This document shows positions 17,584 to 25,781 of a DNA stretch of 64,000 nt, in pieces (positions within the stretch are counted from its first letter, which is position 1; each line of letters opens with the position of its first letter). The position numbers and the translations under genes were made by a program. The notes beneath the pieces are model-generated. The model searched no databases and was not told the DNA's origin. It saw nothing but the letters and a program-made list of their open reading frames with translations. The DNA comes from Helicobacter saguini (GTDB lineage Bacteria > Campylobacterota > Campylobacteria > Campylobacterales > Helicobacteraceae): contig NZ_JRMP02000003.1 in assembly GCF_000762875.2 (NCBI RefSeq), positions 62,001 through 126,000 of the forward strand, read 5' to 3'.

Positions 17584-20472
17584 ATGATTGAAAAAGTGCG
17601 GTTAAATATCGGTGGAATGAGCTGTGCGTCCTGCGTGGCAAATGTGCAAAGGGCTTTAAGTCGGCTTAAGGGCGTGGAATCTGCGGAAGTTTTTTTACTT
17701 ACAAATAGCGCGAAAGTTATTTTTGATTCTAATTTGTGTAATGTGGAATCTTTGATTAAGGCGGTGCAAGGTGTAGGCTATGATGCAAGTTTCGACTCGG
17801 TTTTGAGTGAAGATTCTATGGAATCTAAGTCGCAAGATTCTAACAAAACACAGAATCTAGATTCTAAAAATACGCAAAATTCGCAGGATAATTTTCCTTT
17901 AGATTCAATGTCCCACCCAGTCCCACCCACTGAAAATTTAAAGGAAAATTATCCTGCGAATTTTCAACCAAACCAAGATTCTAAAGAAAATATGGAATCT
18001 AACACGCAAAATTCGCAGTTGCGAGATTCATATCAATCTATTCCCACCCAACCACCCATTTTTAAGACTGAAATGAATCTCTCAACTGCGAATTTTGCTA
18101 ACACACAAGAAAACGCAGTTTCTTTAGAAAACATAGAATCTAAAAACGTGGATTCTAAAGATTCTATACAAAATACAGAATCTAATTTGCAAGATTCTAT
18201 AAAAACTCAAAGTATGGATTGTCACGAAATTTCTCGCAATGACTTACAGAATCTAGATTCTAAAGAAACACAAAATATAGAATCTAAAGAGCAAAAACCT
18301 AAGCTTACATGTGCTTTGCCAAAGGACTGCTACACAAAAAGAAATGGTTTAAAAGAGATGTTAGAGTATATCGAAATAAAGATTCTAACACCAAAAGTGC
18401 GATTGATTTTATCCGCGATATTATCAAGCATAATACTTTATATTACAATGTTTGCTGAAATGCTAAATTTCCCGCTGCCACACATTTTACAACAAGCAAC
18501 AATAAACGCACTAACACAATGCTTTATCGCCCTTTGTGTAATGCACTTAGGACGCGATTTTTATTTTAAGGGCATAAAGGCGTTATTTTACTTGTCGCCA
18601 AATATGGATTCACTTGTTGCACTTGGTTCTTTGGCTGGATTTTTTTATAGTCTTTATATATTGATTCAAGGCTTAATAGCAGGACATATAAATGTGCATA
18701 ATTTATATTTTGAAGGCGTGTGCGTAATCTTAACCTTTGTAATGTTAGGTAAATTTATCGAAAATAACGCTAAAAATAAAGCAATGGCAAATGCTAAGAA
18801 GCTACTTCAAAAGCAAGATTCTAAAGTGTATAAATTACAGAATCTAGATTCTAAAAGTCGCATTGAAATTAGCCCAGATTCTATCATTAAGGGCGATTAT
18901 TTAGAGATTTTAGAGCATAGCTTTGTGCCTGTGGATTGCGTTTTAATAACGCCGCAAATTGCAAGTATTGATGAGAGCGTTTTAAGTGGTGAGAGTTTGC
19001 CGATAAATAAATCTAAGGGCGAAATAATAAATGCTGGAAGTCTAAACTTAGAATCTAATATCATCGTTCAGGCACTTAGCGGCGTAAAAGATTCTACGCT
19101 ATCTAAGATGAAAGCTTTGATAATGGATAGTTTAGAATCTAAGGCGCGAATTGCAGCGTTGGCTGATAAAATCTCTGGAATCTTTGTGCCTTGCGTTATA
19201 CTTTTGGCTTTGCTTTCTTTTGCTTTTTGGCTATTTTATGCGGATTTAGGCGTGGCTATTAGCTATTTTGCATCCACGCTTTTGATTTCGTGTCCTTGCG
19301 CTTTAGGCTTGGCTACGCCGATGGCAATTCTTTTTGCAAATGCTAGGGCAAATAATATGGGTATTTTCTTTAAAGATTCTAAAAGTTTAGAAAATATTGC
19401 GACTTGTGATGTAGCTATTTTTGATAAAACCGGGACTTTGACAAGCCGCGATTTTAAGGTTGTGGATATACAATCCGCTCACTCCCCCTCCCTTGCGGAG
19501 GGGGCTGGGGGGTGGGTCAATAACCACGAAAATATAGAAAACCAAAGTATAGAATCTAAAACTAAAATACCCACCCCCCAACCCCCCTCCGCAAGGGAGG
19601 GGGGCTACTCCACTAATGAAATCTTGCGTTTAATTGCTAGTTGTGAAAAATCTAGCACGCATATACTAGCGCAATCAATTTGCAAGGCTTATAAAAGAAG
19701 CGATTTATATAATATTATAGAATCTAAAAATATTATAAACCGCGGCATACACGCAATATTAAATATAGATTCTAAACCCATCGATTTTATCGTAGGAAAT
19801 GCGACTTTTATGCGTGAAAATGGTATAGAATCTATAAATGAAGATTCTATAAAAGGCTTAAATATCTACATAGCAAAACTAGATTCTAACAAATATCAGC
19901 TTTTAGGAAGTATAACCTTGCAAGAAAATCTAAGGGAAGATGCGATAAATCTTATAGAATCTTTAAAAGAATTAGGCATAAATAGCGAGATTTTAAGCGG
20001 TGATAGCACGCAAAATGTGGAACGTGTCGCAAAAATTTTAAATATGAATTTTAAGGGAAATTGCTCTCCAAATGATAAATTAGAAAGGATAAAAGAACTG
20101 CAAAAGCAAGGCAAAAAAGTAATAATGATAGGCGATGGGACAAATGATGCGATGGCTCTATCAAGGGCAAATGTGTCAATTGTAATGTCAAGCGGGGCAA
20201 ACTTAAGCCTTGAAGTAGGCGATATAATCTATTTTAATAATCACTTAGGTGGCATAAAAAACGCCGTTTTACTAGGACGAAAGGCACTGCGTAATATCAA
20301 GGAAAATCTAAGCTTTGCCTTTATTTATAACGCGATATGTATCCCTATTGCAATGGGAGTTTTTAGCCATTTTGGAATCTATTTAAACCCAATGCTAGCA
20401 AGTCTAGCAATGTCTCTAAGCTCAATAAGTGTCGTAACCAACGCCACAAGACTTTATTATACAAAATTGTAA
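17584..20472 (+). CDS. copA: Copper-exporting P1B ATPase with two large repeat inserts
   Basis: 962 residues against about 745 in H. pylori CopA. HMA domain CASC at residues 14-17; the CPC motif is in LLISCPCALGLATPMAI, typical of Cu(I) ATPases. Phosphorylation motif DKTGTLTS, hinge MIGDGTNDA, and a final helix with MASLAMSLSSISVV carrying the Met/Ser ligands of the Cu(I) group. Insert 1 (about residues 76-239), between HMA and the first helix, has DSK/ESN linkers plus two long hairpin elements. Insert 2 (about 628-676), just after the phosphorylation site, is a pair of inverted GC-rich palindromes. Removing both leaves about 750 residues, so the core is whole. Confidence 0.93.
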   Translation: MIEKVRLNIGGMSCASCVANVQRALSRLKGVESAEVFLLTNSAKVIFDSNLCNVESLIKAVQGVGYDASFDSVLSEDSMESKSQDSNKTQNLDSKNTQNSQDNFPLDSMSHPVPPTENLKENYPANFQPNQDSKENMESNTQNSQLRDSYQSIPTQPPIFKTEMNLSTANFANTQENAVSLENIESKNVDSKDSIQNTESNLQDSIKTQSMDCHEISRNDLQNLDSKETQNIESKEQKPKLTCALPKDCYTKRNGLKEMLEYIEIKILTPKVRLILSAILSSIILYITMFAEMLNFPLPHILQQATINALTQCFIALCVMHLGRDFYFKGIKALFYLSPNMDSLVALGSLAGFFYSLYILIQGLIAGHINVHNLYFEGVCVILTFVMLGKFIENNAKNKAMANAKKLLQKQDSKVYKLQNLDSKSRIEISPDSIIKGDYLEILEHSFVPVDCVLITPQIASIDESVLSGESLPINKSKGEIINAGSLNLESNIIVQALSGVKDSTLSKMKALIMDSLESKARIAALADKISGIFVPCVILLALLSFAFWLFYADLGVAISYFASTLLISCPCALGLATPMAILFANARANNMGIFFKDSKSLENIATCDVAIFDKTGTLTSRDFKVVDIQSAHSPSLAEGAGGWVNNHENIENQSIESKTKIPTPQPPSAREGGYSTNEILRLIASCEKSSTHILAQSICKAYKRSDLYNIIESKNIINRGIHAILNIDSKPIDFIVGNATFMRENGIESINEDSIKGLNIYIAKLDSNKYQLLGSITLQENLREDAINLIESLKELGINSEILSGDSTQNVERVAKILNMNFKGNCSPNDKLERIKELQKQGKKVIMIGDGTNDAMALSRANVSIVMSSGANLSLEVGDIIYFNNHLGGIKNAVLLGRKALRNIKENLSFAFIYNAICIPIAMGVFSHFGIYLNPMLASLAMSLSSISVVTNATRLYYTKL
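17876..17964. repeat. Conserved-loop hairpin element, copA copy 1
   Basis: Perfect 26-bp arms 17876-17901 and 17939-17964. The loop encodes MSHPVPPTE (GTCCCACCCAGTCCCACCCA). The arm sequence is shared with two copies in the CusA-type gene. Confidence 0.85.
18006..18098. repeat. Conserved-loop hairpin element, copA copy 2
   Basis: Arms 18006-18031 and 18073-18098 pair over 26 bases with one mismatch. The loop has TTCCCACCCAACCACCCATT. The inner part of the arm is unlike copy 1, while the outer CAAAATTCGCAG is shared. Confidence 0.8.
18215..18247. repeat. REP-like fragment in copA
   Basis: In-frame GGATTGTCACGAAATTTCTC then GCAATGAC, the same family as the REP-like copies near 43771 and 52747. 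Confidence 0.5.
19484..19604. repeat. Inverted pair of GC-rich palindromes in copA
   Basis: The first unit has CCCCCTCC-CTTGC-GGAGGGGG followed by a TGGGGGGTGGGT tail (19484-19517). The second unit (about 19569-19604) is its inverse. The two can pair over about 35 bases around a short centre. In frame they read SPSLAEGAGGWV and PTPQPPSAREGG. Confidence 0.8.
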
Positions 20473-20503
20473 AAACAATGTTAGAATCTTAAAAAGGATA
20501 AAA

Positions 20504-21709
20504 ATGAATAATGTAAAACTTAGTGATATAATGGATGGTGAATTAAGCATATATAGCTGCATTCTTTACTGCATTTCTAATAAACTTGATATTGTCCTGC
20601 CTGATAGTGATAGTATAGCCTTAGCCTTTCCAAATCTTAAGGATAAAAACTTGCAATATGGTGAAGCGGATAATACAATAAAAGTTAAAAAAGATGAAGC
20701 CGCCGCTAGGGAGCTTTTCAATATGTTTTTACAAATACATAATGAGTGTATAAATCTTAGTATGGATAATGAAAAAATGGATGGATATTTAGGTAGGATT
20801 TATACATTTATTATTTCACGTCCTATTCTTAGTTATATTTATGAATTTACAAGCTTATTTTTAAATCATGTAGAAAATAATCAAAATAGCCTTGATGGCG
20901 TTCGCATTCTTAGCGTGGATATATTTAAGCACTTTCTAAGAGATGCCCCGCACAGAGAAGCGGTAAAATTTGCCGCATTTATGCTAAGCGTAACACATCA
21001 AGATAGTGAAACTAGAATGCTACTAGATACGATAGGGCACTGCGATGAGTTTGCTTTGCCTGTGGCTCGTGCCTTTGCGTATGACAAGGATAATGAAAGC
21101 ATATTTAAACTAGCAAAATTTGTAAAAGGCTGGGGGCGATTTAACTACTTAAGTTATATGGAAATAGATTCTATAGACAAAAGAGAATGGCTAATATTTG
21201 AAAGTTATAAATGTGATTTTTGCCAAGATTATGTAAGTCTTATAGCCTTAAAGTATGGAGATGTGCTAGGATACCTTAAAGAAAATGGCTTTGATGATAG
21301 AATCTATGATGCGGTTGGTGATTTATTAGATAATATTTATGCGTCAAAATATGTAGATTTTAGCGATTATAAAGATTCTAAAGAAGTGATAAAATTATTT
21401 ATAGATGATATTATAAATAGGGAAATCAACGATGCTAGACAATATGTATTAGTGTCAATATTAAACACATTAGATTCTAACTTATTTAGCGACAGCGAAA
21501 GGGAATTATTAGCTCCATTAGTGCAAGTCCCTTTATTTGAAAACCTTACATTTGACAAAGATAACAAAGCCACAATATTTTGCAGGGATAAATCTAAAAA
21601 ATATGTGATAGAAAGGGTTAGTAATATAGAATCTAAAAAAACTAAATCTGTTAAAAAAAGTGGAAAAATTAAAAATACCAAAAAAGATTCCAAAAACTAT
21701 AGAATTTAA
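20504..21709 (+). CDS. Unrecognised 401-residue cytoplasmic helical protein
   Basis: No signal peptide, no clear membrane segment and no motif I know. It is mostly predicted helix with an acidic body and a very basic Lys/Ser tail (about 375-401). Runs such as HREAVKFAAFMLSVTHQDSE and DEFALPVARAFAYDKD suggest a helical-repeat (HEAT/ARM-like) scaffold, which is a guess. It starts 31 bases after copA with AAGGATAAAA before the ATG, so it may share the copA transcript. Only a few TAGAWTCTA units are present, mainly in the tail (NIESKKTKSVKK). Confidence 0.6.
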   Translation: MNNVKLSDIMDGELSIYSCILYCISNKLDIVLPDSDSIALAFPNLKDKNLQYGEADNTIKVKKDEAAARELFNMFLQIHNECINLSMDNEKMDGYLGRIYTFIISRPILSYIYEFTSLFLNHVENNQNSLDGVRILSVDIFKHFLRDAPHREAVKFAAFMLSVTHQDSETRMLLDTIGHCDEFALPVARAFAYDKDNESIFKLAKFVKGWGRFNYLSYMEIDSIDKREWLIFESYKCDFCQDYVSLIALKYGDVLGYLKENGFDDRIYDAVGDLLDNIYASKYVDFSDYKDSKEVIKLFIDDIINREINDARQYVLVSILNTLDSNLFSDSERELLAPLVQVPLFENLTFDKDNKATIFCRDKSKKYVIERVSNIESKKTKSVKKSGKIKNTKKDSKNYRI

Positions 21710-21825
21710 ATATCAACCCATTTTACACATTCTTTACATTTCAAATATTCTAACTTTACACAAGATTTTTATACTTTTGGCATTTTTTTAGAATCTAGAT
21801 TCTAACCAACAAAAAGGACAACAAA

Positions 21826-22674
21826 ATGGAATTTAAAGAGAAGTTTTTCAAGTATCTTTTTGGGCTTTGTGCGATGATTTCGATATTTGCGGTCATTATG
21901 ATTTGCGTATTTTTGTTTGCAAATGCGATACCGACCACGATTAAAATCGGCTTTACAAACTTCATTTTTGGGCGCGATTGGTATCCTGATGTCGAGCTTT
22001 TTGGCATTTTCCCTATGATTGTGGGGAGCTTTTATGTGACGGCATTAGCGATACTTTTTGGTGTGCCACTAGGCGTTTTGTGTGCGGTTTATTTATCCAA
22101 ATTCTGCCCGCCGCATATCAAAAAATATCTTATTCCAGCGGTAGAACTGCTTGGTGCGATACCTTCGGTTGTCTATGGATTTTTCGGGCTTGTAGTAATC
22201 GTGCCGATGCTATCAAGTATGTTTGGCGGTATTAGCGGTAAATGCGTGCTTGCGGCTAGTCTCATTTTGGCGATTATGGTCTTGCCAACTATCATTTTGG
22301 TCTCAAAAGCGGCAATAGATTCCGTACCAAACACATATTATGAAGGAGCGTTGGCGTTGGGTGCAAGTAGCGAGCGTAGCATATTTTTTGCGACCTTACC
22401 AGCGGCAAAATCAGGCGTTTTAGCGGCAGTGATTTTAGGCGTAGGACGGGCAATCGGCGAGGCGATGGCTGTAATCATGGTCGCAGGTAACCAAACCACA
22501 ATCCCGCACAGCATTTTGGATGGTGTGCGCACACTCACCACAAACATCGTGCTAGAAATGGGCTACGCAGAAGGCTTACACCGCGAAGTGCTAATCGCAA
22601 ACGCCGTAGTTCTTTTCGTCTTTATCCTTATTATCAATATGTGCTTTAATTTGATAAAGAAAGAGAAGAATTAA
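21826..22674 (+). CDS. pstC: Phosphate ABC transporter permease PstC-like
   Basis: 282 residues with six hydrophobic segments. The family EAA-loop motif is in ALALGASSERSIFFATLPAA, and the C-terminal GRAIGEAMAVIMVAGN is the PstC/PstA signature. The N-terminal LFGIFPMIVGSFYVTALAI matches PstC rather than PstA. It should be an inner-membrane half of a phosphate importer. No pstS, pstA or pstB lies next to it, so the partners must be elsewhere or the gene is a leftover. AAAAGGACAACAAA precedes the ATG. The gene carries almost no repeat motifs. Confidence 0.85.
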   Translation: MEFKEKFFKYLFGLCAMISIFAVIMICVFLFANAIPTTIKIGFTNFIFGRDWYPDVELFGIFPMIVGSFYVTALAILFGVPLGVLCAVYLSKFCPPHIKKYLIPAVELLGAIPSVVYGFFGLVVIVPMLSSMFGGISGKCVLAASLILAIMVLPTIILVSKAAIDSVPNTYYEGALALGASSERSIFFATLPAAKSGVLAAVILGVGRAIGEAMAVIMVAGNQTTIPHSILDGVRTLTTNIVLEMGYAEGLHREVLIANAVVLFVFILIINMCFNLIKKEKN

Positions 22675-22748
22675 AATATTTATAGAATCTAAATTAAAAA
22701 TTTTATAAAATATCTTACAATACAGAATCTAACTTAAAGTAGGATTAC

Positions 22749-23351
22749 GTGAAGTATTTTGTGTGTTTTGTATTGTGGTTATTTGTCTTAAATGCTAAAG
22801 AAGATTCTGTAAAAAATAGGTTGGTTGTAGAATGTGCTAACTCTCATTTAGAATCCTGTGAAACTTTATTGGAAAATATACCAAGCATAGAATCTTGTGA
22901 TGCAACTAATGAGTGTGAATTTAGCGGATGGGTATATGCACAAGTACAAGATTATAATCGCTCTATTATATATTTACAAAAAGCCTGTGATAGTAATTAT
23001 TTTGAGGCATGCAATAAGTTAGGTTTTAGCTTTCAGCGATTAAATAATTATAAAAAGGCAAAGAAATATTATAAAATAGCTTGTGATAGAGATAATATGA
23101 ACGCATGTTTTAATCTAGCAAGTTTATATATTGATGGATTAGGCGTAGGAAAAAGTTATGAAAAAGCCAATAAACTATATGAAAAAATTTGCAATAATAG
23201 CGAAGGAATAGGTTGTTTGCATTTAGCCCTTGCGTATATAAATGGTGATGGAGTAAAAAAAAATATTAGTAAAGCCTTAAGGTATTTTAAGCAAGGATGT
23301 GATTTAGGAAATAATAAATCGTGTGAGTTATATGATAAAAATAATCAATAA
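22749..23351 (+). CDS. Secreted Sel1-repeat (Hcp-like) cysteine-rich protein
   Basis: 200 residues from a GTG start with TAGGA upstream. Signal peptide KYFVCFVLWLFVLNA, then about four Sel1/TPR-like alpha-alpha repeats of about 36 residues. Cys pairs are spaced as in Helicobacter cysteine-rich proteins (ACDSNYFEACNKLG, ACDRDNMNACFNLA, ICNNSEGIGCLHLA). In H. pylori such proteins are secreted with a disulfide in each repeat; their roles are partly unknown. The same is inferred here. It converges with the thioredoxin gene, the stop codons being 2 bases apart. Confidence 0.85.
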   Translation: MKYFVCFVLWLFVLNAKEDSVKNRLVVECANSHLESCETLLENIPSIESCDATNECEFSGWVYAQVQDYNRSIIYLQKACDSNYFEACNKLGFSFQRLNNYKKAKKYYKIACDRDNMNACFNLASLYIDGLGVGKSYEKANKLYEKICNNSEGIGCLHLALAYINGDGVKKNISKALRYFKQGCDLGNNKSCELYDKNNQ

Positions 23352-23353
23352 GT

Positions 23354-23665
23354 TTATAGTATTGTTTTAATACTATTTTGTATAACAGCAGGGTTGCTTG
23401 GCTCTACCAATCTTTGTCCTATCTCTTGCCCGTCTTTATAGAAAATTAATGTTGGTATTCTTTGTATGTTTAGAGTGTCTTTTAATTCTTCTTCGTTGCT
23501 AAAATTTACACTAAAAAATTTTACTTGCCCTTCAAAATCCTTTTGCATTTTATCCATAATAGGAGCAATTCTTCTGCAGTCTCCACACCAATCCGCCTGA
23601 AACTCAACCACCACTATACCATTTTTTATAGAATCAAAATAATTGTTTTTGTTTAACTCTTGCAT
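23354..23665 (-). CDS. Small thioredoxin-family protein
   Basis: 103 residues with WCGDCRRIAPIM as active site (CGDC in place of the classic CGPC) and the cis-Pro in IPTLIFYKDGQEIGQ. There is no signal peptide, so it is cytoplasmic and likely reduces disulfides. The CGDC centre suggests a different redox potential or partner from thioredoxin 1. It starts 9 bases after the upstream membrane protein gene, with AGGGAAAAAT before the ATG, so the two form an operon. Confidence 0.82.
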   Translation of the reverse strand: MQELNKNNYFDSIKNGIVVVEFQADWCGDCRRIAPIMDKMQKDFEGQVKFFSVNFSNEEELKDTLNIQRIPTLIFYKDGQEIGQRLVEPSNPAVIQNSIKTIL

Positions 23666-23674
23666 ATTTTTCCC

Positions 23675-24091
23675 TTACTTCTTCGACCAGCCTCTAGAAT
23701 CTAAGCCCTTTTTTACTGCGCGCTCAAACTCCATTGCCAAATCAGGATTTTTCTCTGTGAATTTCTTTTGCGTATCAAGTATGATATTTTTTTCCGCGTT
23801 TGGATGCAGGCTCAAAGCCACGAGCATTCCCTTAATATCGCGTTTGTCAATCTCTAGCTTGTCATAATCCTCAAAGACCTTATCCATCGCCTCTTGCAAG
23901 TCCTGCAGTGTGCTATTTCTAGAATCTAGCACCATTTTTACGCCCTCTAAACTTGGTCCGCTTGATAAATCGATATTAATCTCACGCTCCTTTGGCTTAC
24001 TACTAAGCACAAACTTAAACAACGCAAAAATAAAAAGAACCACGACAACGACAAAACTACCGCCGATAAATATGAGATTTGTATTATCCAT
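23675..24091 (-). CDS. Single-pass membrane protein of unknown role
   Basis: 138 residues. One N-terminal membrane helix (IFIGGSFVVVVVLFIFALF), a short basic stretch, then a soluble helical domain (STLQDLQEAMDKVFEDYDKL and KNIILDTQKKFTEKNPDLAM) ending GWSKK. It lacks cysteines. It is co-transcribed with the thioredoxin and probably anchored with its domain in the cytoplasm. I know of conserved Helicobacter/Campylobacter proteins like this without assigned function. Confidence 0.65.
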   Translation of the reverse strand: MDNTNLIFIGGSFVVVVVLFIFALFKFVLSSKPKEREINIDLSSGPSLEGVKMVLDSRNSTLQDLQEAMDKVFEDYDKLEIDKRDIKGMLVALSLHPNAEKNIILDTQKKFTEKNPDLAMEFERAVKKGLDSRGWSKK

Positions 24092-24218
24092 ACTTTTACC
24101 TTTTTTGGAAAATTGTAGCTATTATTCTAACATAAAATTTTATTGTATTCTAAAATAAATTATCTTTTATTTGATAGAATTAGTATTTTTTGAAAGTGGT
24201 TATTAAAAAGGTGGGTTT

Positions 24219-25637
24219 ATGCGACATTTTTTGGCTGATTGTGACTATGCTTTTTTGGCGCGAAAATATGGCACGCCGCTGTATATTTACGATATAGATT
24301 CTATGCAAAGGCAGTATGGCACGATAAAAGACGCGTTTGCGGGGTTTAAATCGCTTATTTGCTACGCGCTTAAGGCGAACTCAAATCTTAGCATTATCAA
24401 AACGTTGGCAAATATGGGAAGCGGGGCTGATTGCGTTAGCTTAAATGAAGTGCGAAGGGCGTTACTTGCGGGGATTCCGCGATATAAGATTATCTTTAGT
24501 GGCGTGGGGAAAGAAGATTATGAGATAAGGGAAGCCCTGCGTTTAGGCATTTTGTTTATAAATGTGGAATCTGAAATGGAATTACTGCGGATTGAGCGGA
24601 TTGTAAAGGAGATAAGGGCGGAATCTAGGGAATCTGATTCCCCCCTCCCTTGCGGAGGGGGGTTAGGGGGGTGGGTCAAAGATTCACAAGATTCTAACCT
24701 AGATTCTAAAAATACTAACAAAACTACAGAATCTATTAGCAATATCCAAACTCTACAAGCCAGAATCTCCATCCGCGTAAATCCAGATGTAAATGCCAAC
24801 ACGCACCCATATATTTCCACAGGACTGCATGAAAATAAGTTTGGGCTTGATATTGAGAGTGCCAAACGCCTTTATCTTTACGCACAAAAAAGCGAGTTTT
24901 TAAACCCGGTTGGAATCCACTATCACATCGGCTCGCAGATTCTAGATTCTAGCCCTTTGCTTGAAGCCACAGATAAGATTTTTGAACTTGCAAAAAGTTT
25001 GAAAAGTGCGAATATTGACTTAAAATTTTTTGATATAGGCGGTGGCTTTGGTATTAATTATAAAGATGATAAAAGCTTTGATATTACTAATTATATAGGG
25101 CAAATAATTAGGAAAATCGATAGTTTGGATTTAACTTGTATATGCGAGCCGGGACGATTTATCATGGGAAATAGTGGCGCGATTTTAACGCGTGTCATCG
25201 GTGAAAAACGCACTGCAAATAAACGTTTTGTAATTATAGATTGCGCTATGAATGATTTAATCCGTCCAAGCCTTTATCACGCGTATCATAATATTGTGAA
25301 AGTAGATTCTAAAATTACAGAATCTAGCACTAAAACCACCAAAAAGTTACAAAAATGCGATATTGTCGGCGCAATTTGTGAAAGCGGCGATTATGTCGCA
25401 AAAGATAGAGAAATGCCAGAGTGCGAGAGCGGCGACTTGCTACTTATAGAATCTTGTGGCGCGTATGGCTTTAGTATGTCAAGCAACTACAACTCGCGAA
25501 TGCGCCCCGCCCAAGTCGCCCTTTTTAATGGCAAAGACTACCTAATACAACCCCGCGAAACCTTCGAAACCACAATCACCCCCGAACTAGAAAACCTACA
25601 CAACTTTAAAAAAGATTCTAAATCTATAATAGATTAA
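24219..25637 (+). CDS. lysA: Diaminopimelate decarboxylase with repeat insert
   Basis: 472 residues against about 405 in H. pylori. Type III fold PLP enzyme: the PLP lysine is in SLICYALKANSN, then GVGKEDYEI, HYHIGSQIL, the glycine loop FFDIGGGFGINY, CEPGRFI and CESGDYVAKDRE. It makes lysine from meso-DAP, the last step of the pathway that DapA (39.5 kb) begins. The insert at about residues 133-182 lies in the barrel before a beta strand (ARISIRVNPD). It contains a GC-rich palindrome read as SPLPCGGGLGGWVK, plus DSK repeats. Start chosen at ATG 24219. Confidence 0.92.
   Translation: MRHFLADCDYAFLARKYGTPLYIYDIDSMQRQYGTIKDAFAGFKSLICYALKANSNLSIIKTLANMGSGADCVSLNEVRRALLAGIPRYKIIFSGVGKEDYEIREALRLGILFINVESEMELLRIERIVKEIRAESRESDSPLPCGGGLGGWVKDSQDSNLDSKNTNKTTESISNIQTLQARISIRVNPDVNANTHPYISTGLHENKFGLDIESAKRLYLYAQKSEFLNPVGIHYHIGSQILDSSPLLEATDKIFELAKSLKSANIDLKFFDIGGGFGINYKDDKSFDITNYIGQIIRKIDSLDLTCICEPGRFIMGNSGAILTRVIGEKRTANKRFVIIDCAMNDLIRPSLYHAYHNIVKVDSKITESSTKTTKKLQKCDIVGAICESGDYVAKDREMPECESGDLLLIESCGAYGFSMSSNYNSRMRPAQVALFNGKDYLIQPRETFETTITPELENLHNFKKDSKSIID
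24640..24677. repeat. GC-rich palindrome in lysA
   Basis: CCCCCCTCC-CTTGC-GGAGGGGGG with tail TTAGGGGGGTGGGT. A single copy, in frame. Confidence 0.75.
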
Positions 25638-25752
25638 AACATTTTTTATCATAAAAAATAAATATTTGAAAGTATTTTATAAAGTTTTGTGACATACTAG
25701 ATTCTATAAAACACAAAACATTATGTTACATAATAATTTATAATAAATTTGA

Positions 25753-25758
25753 TATAAT
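25753..25758 (+). promoter_or_regulatory. -10 element (TATAAT)
   Basis: GATATAAT sits about 25 bases before the ATG at 25782, with a short AT-rich leader and AAAGGAGAGAT as ribosome binding site. No clear -35. Confidence 0.45.
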
Positions 25759-25781
25759 TTCAAATTTTCAAAGGAGAGATA

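Noticed and set aside
25638-25700. Rho-independent terminator after lysA
   Set aside because: ATTTTTTATCATAAAAAAT is a palindrome but has no GC stem; not convincing.
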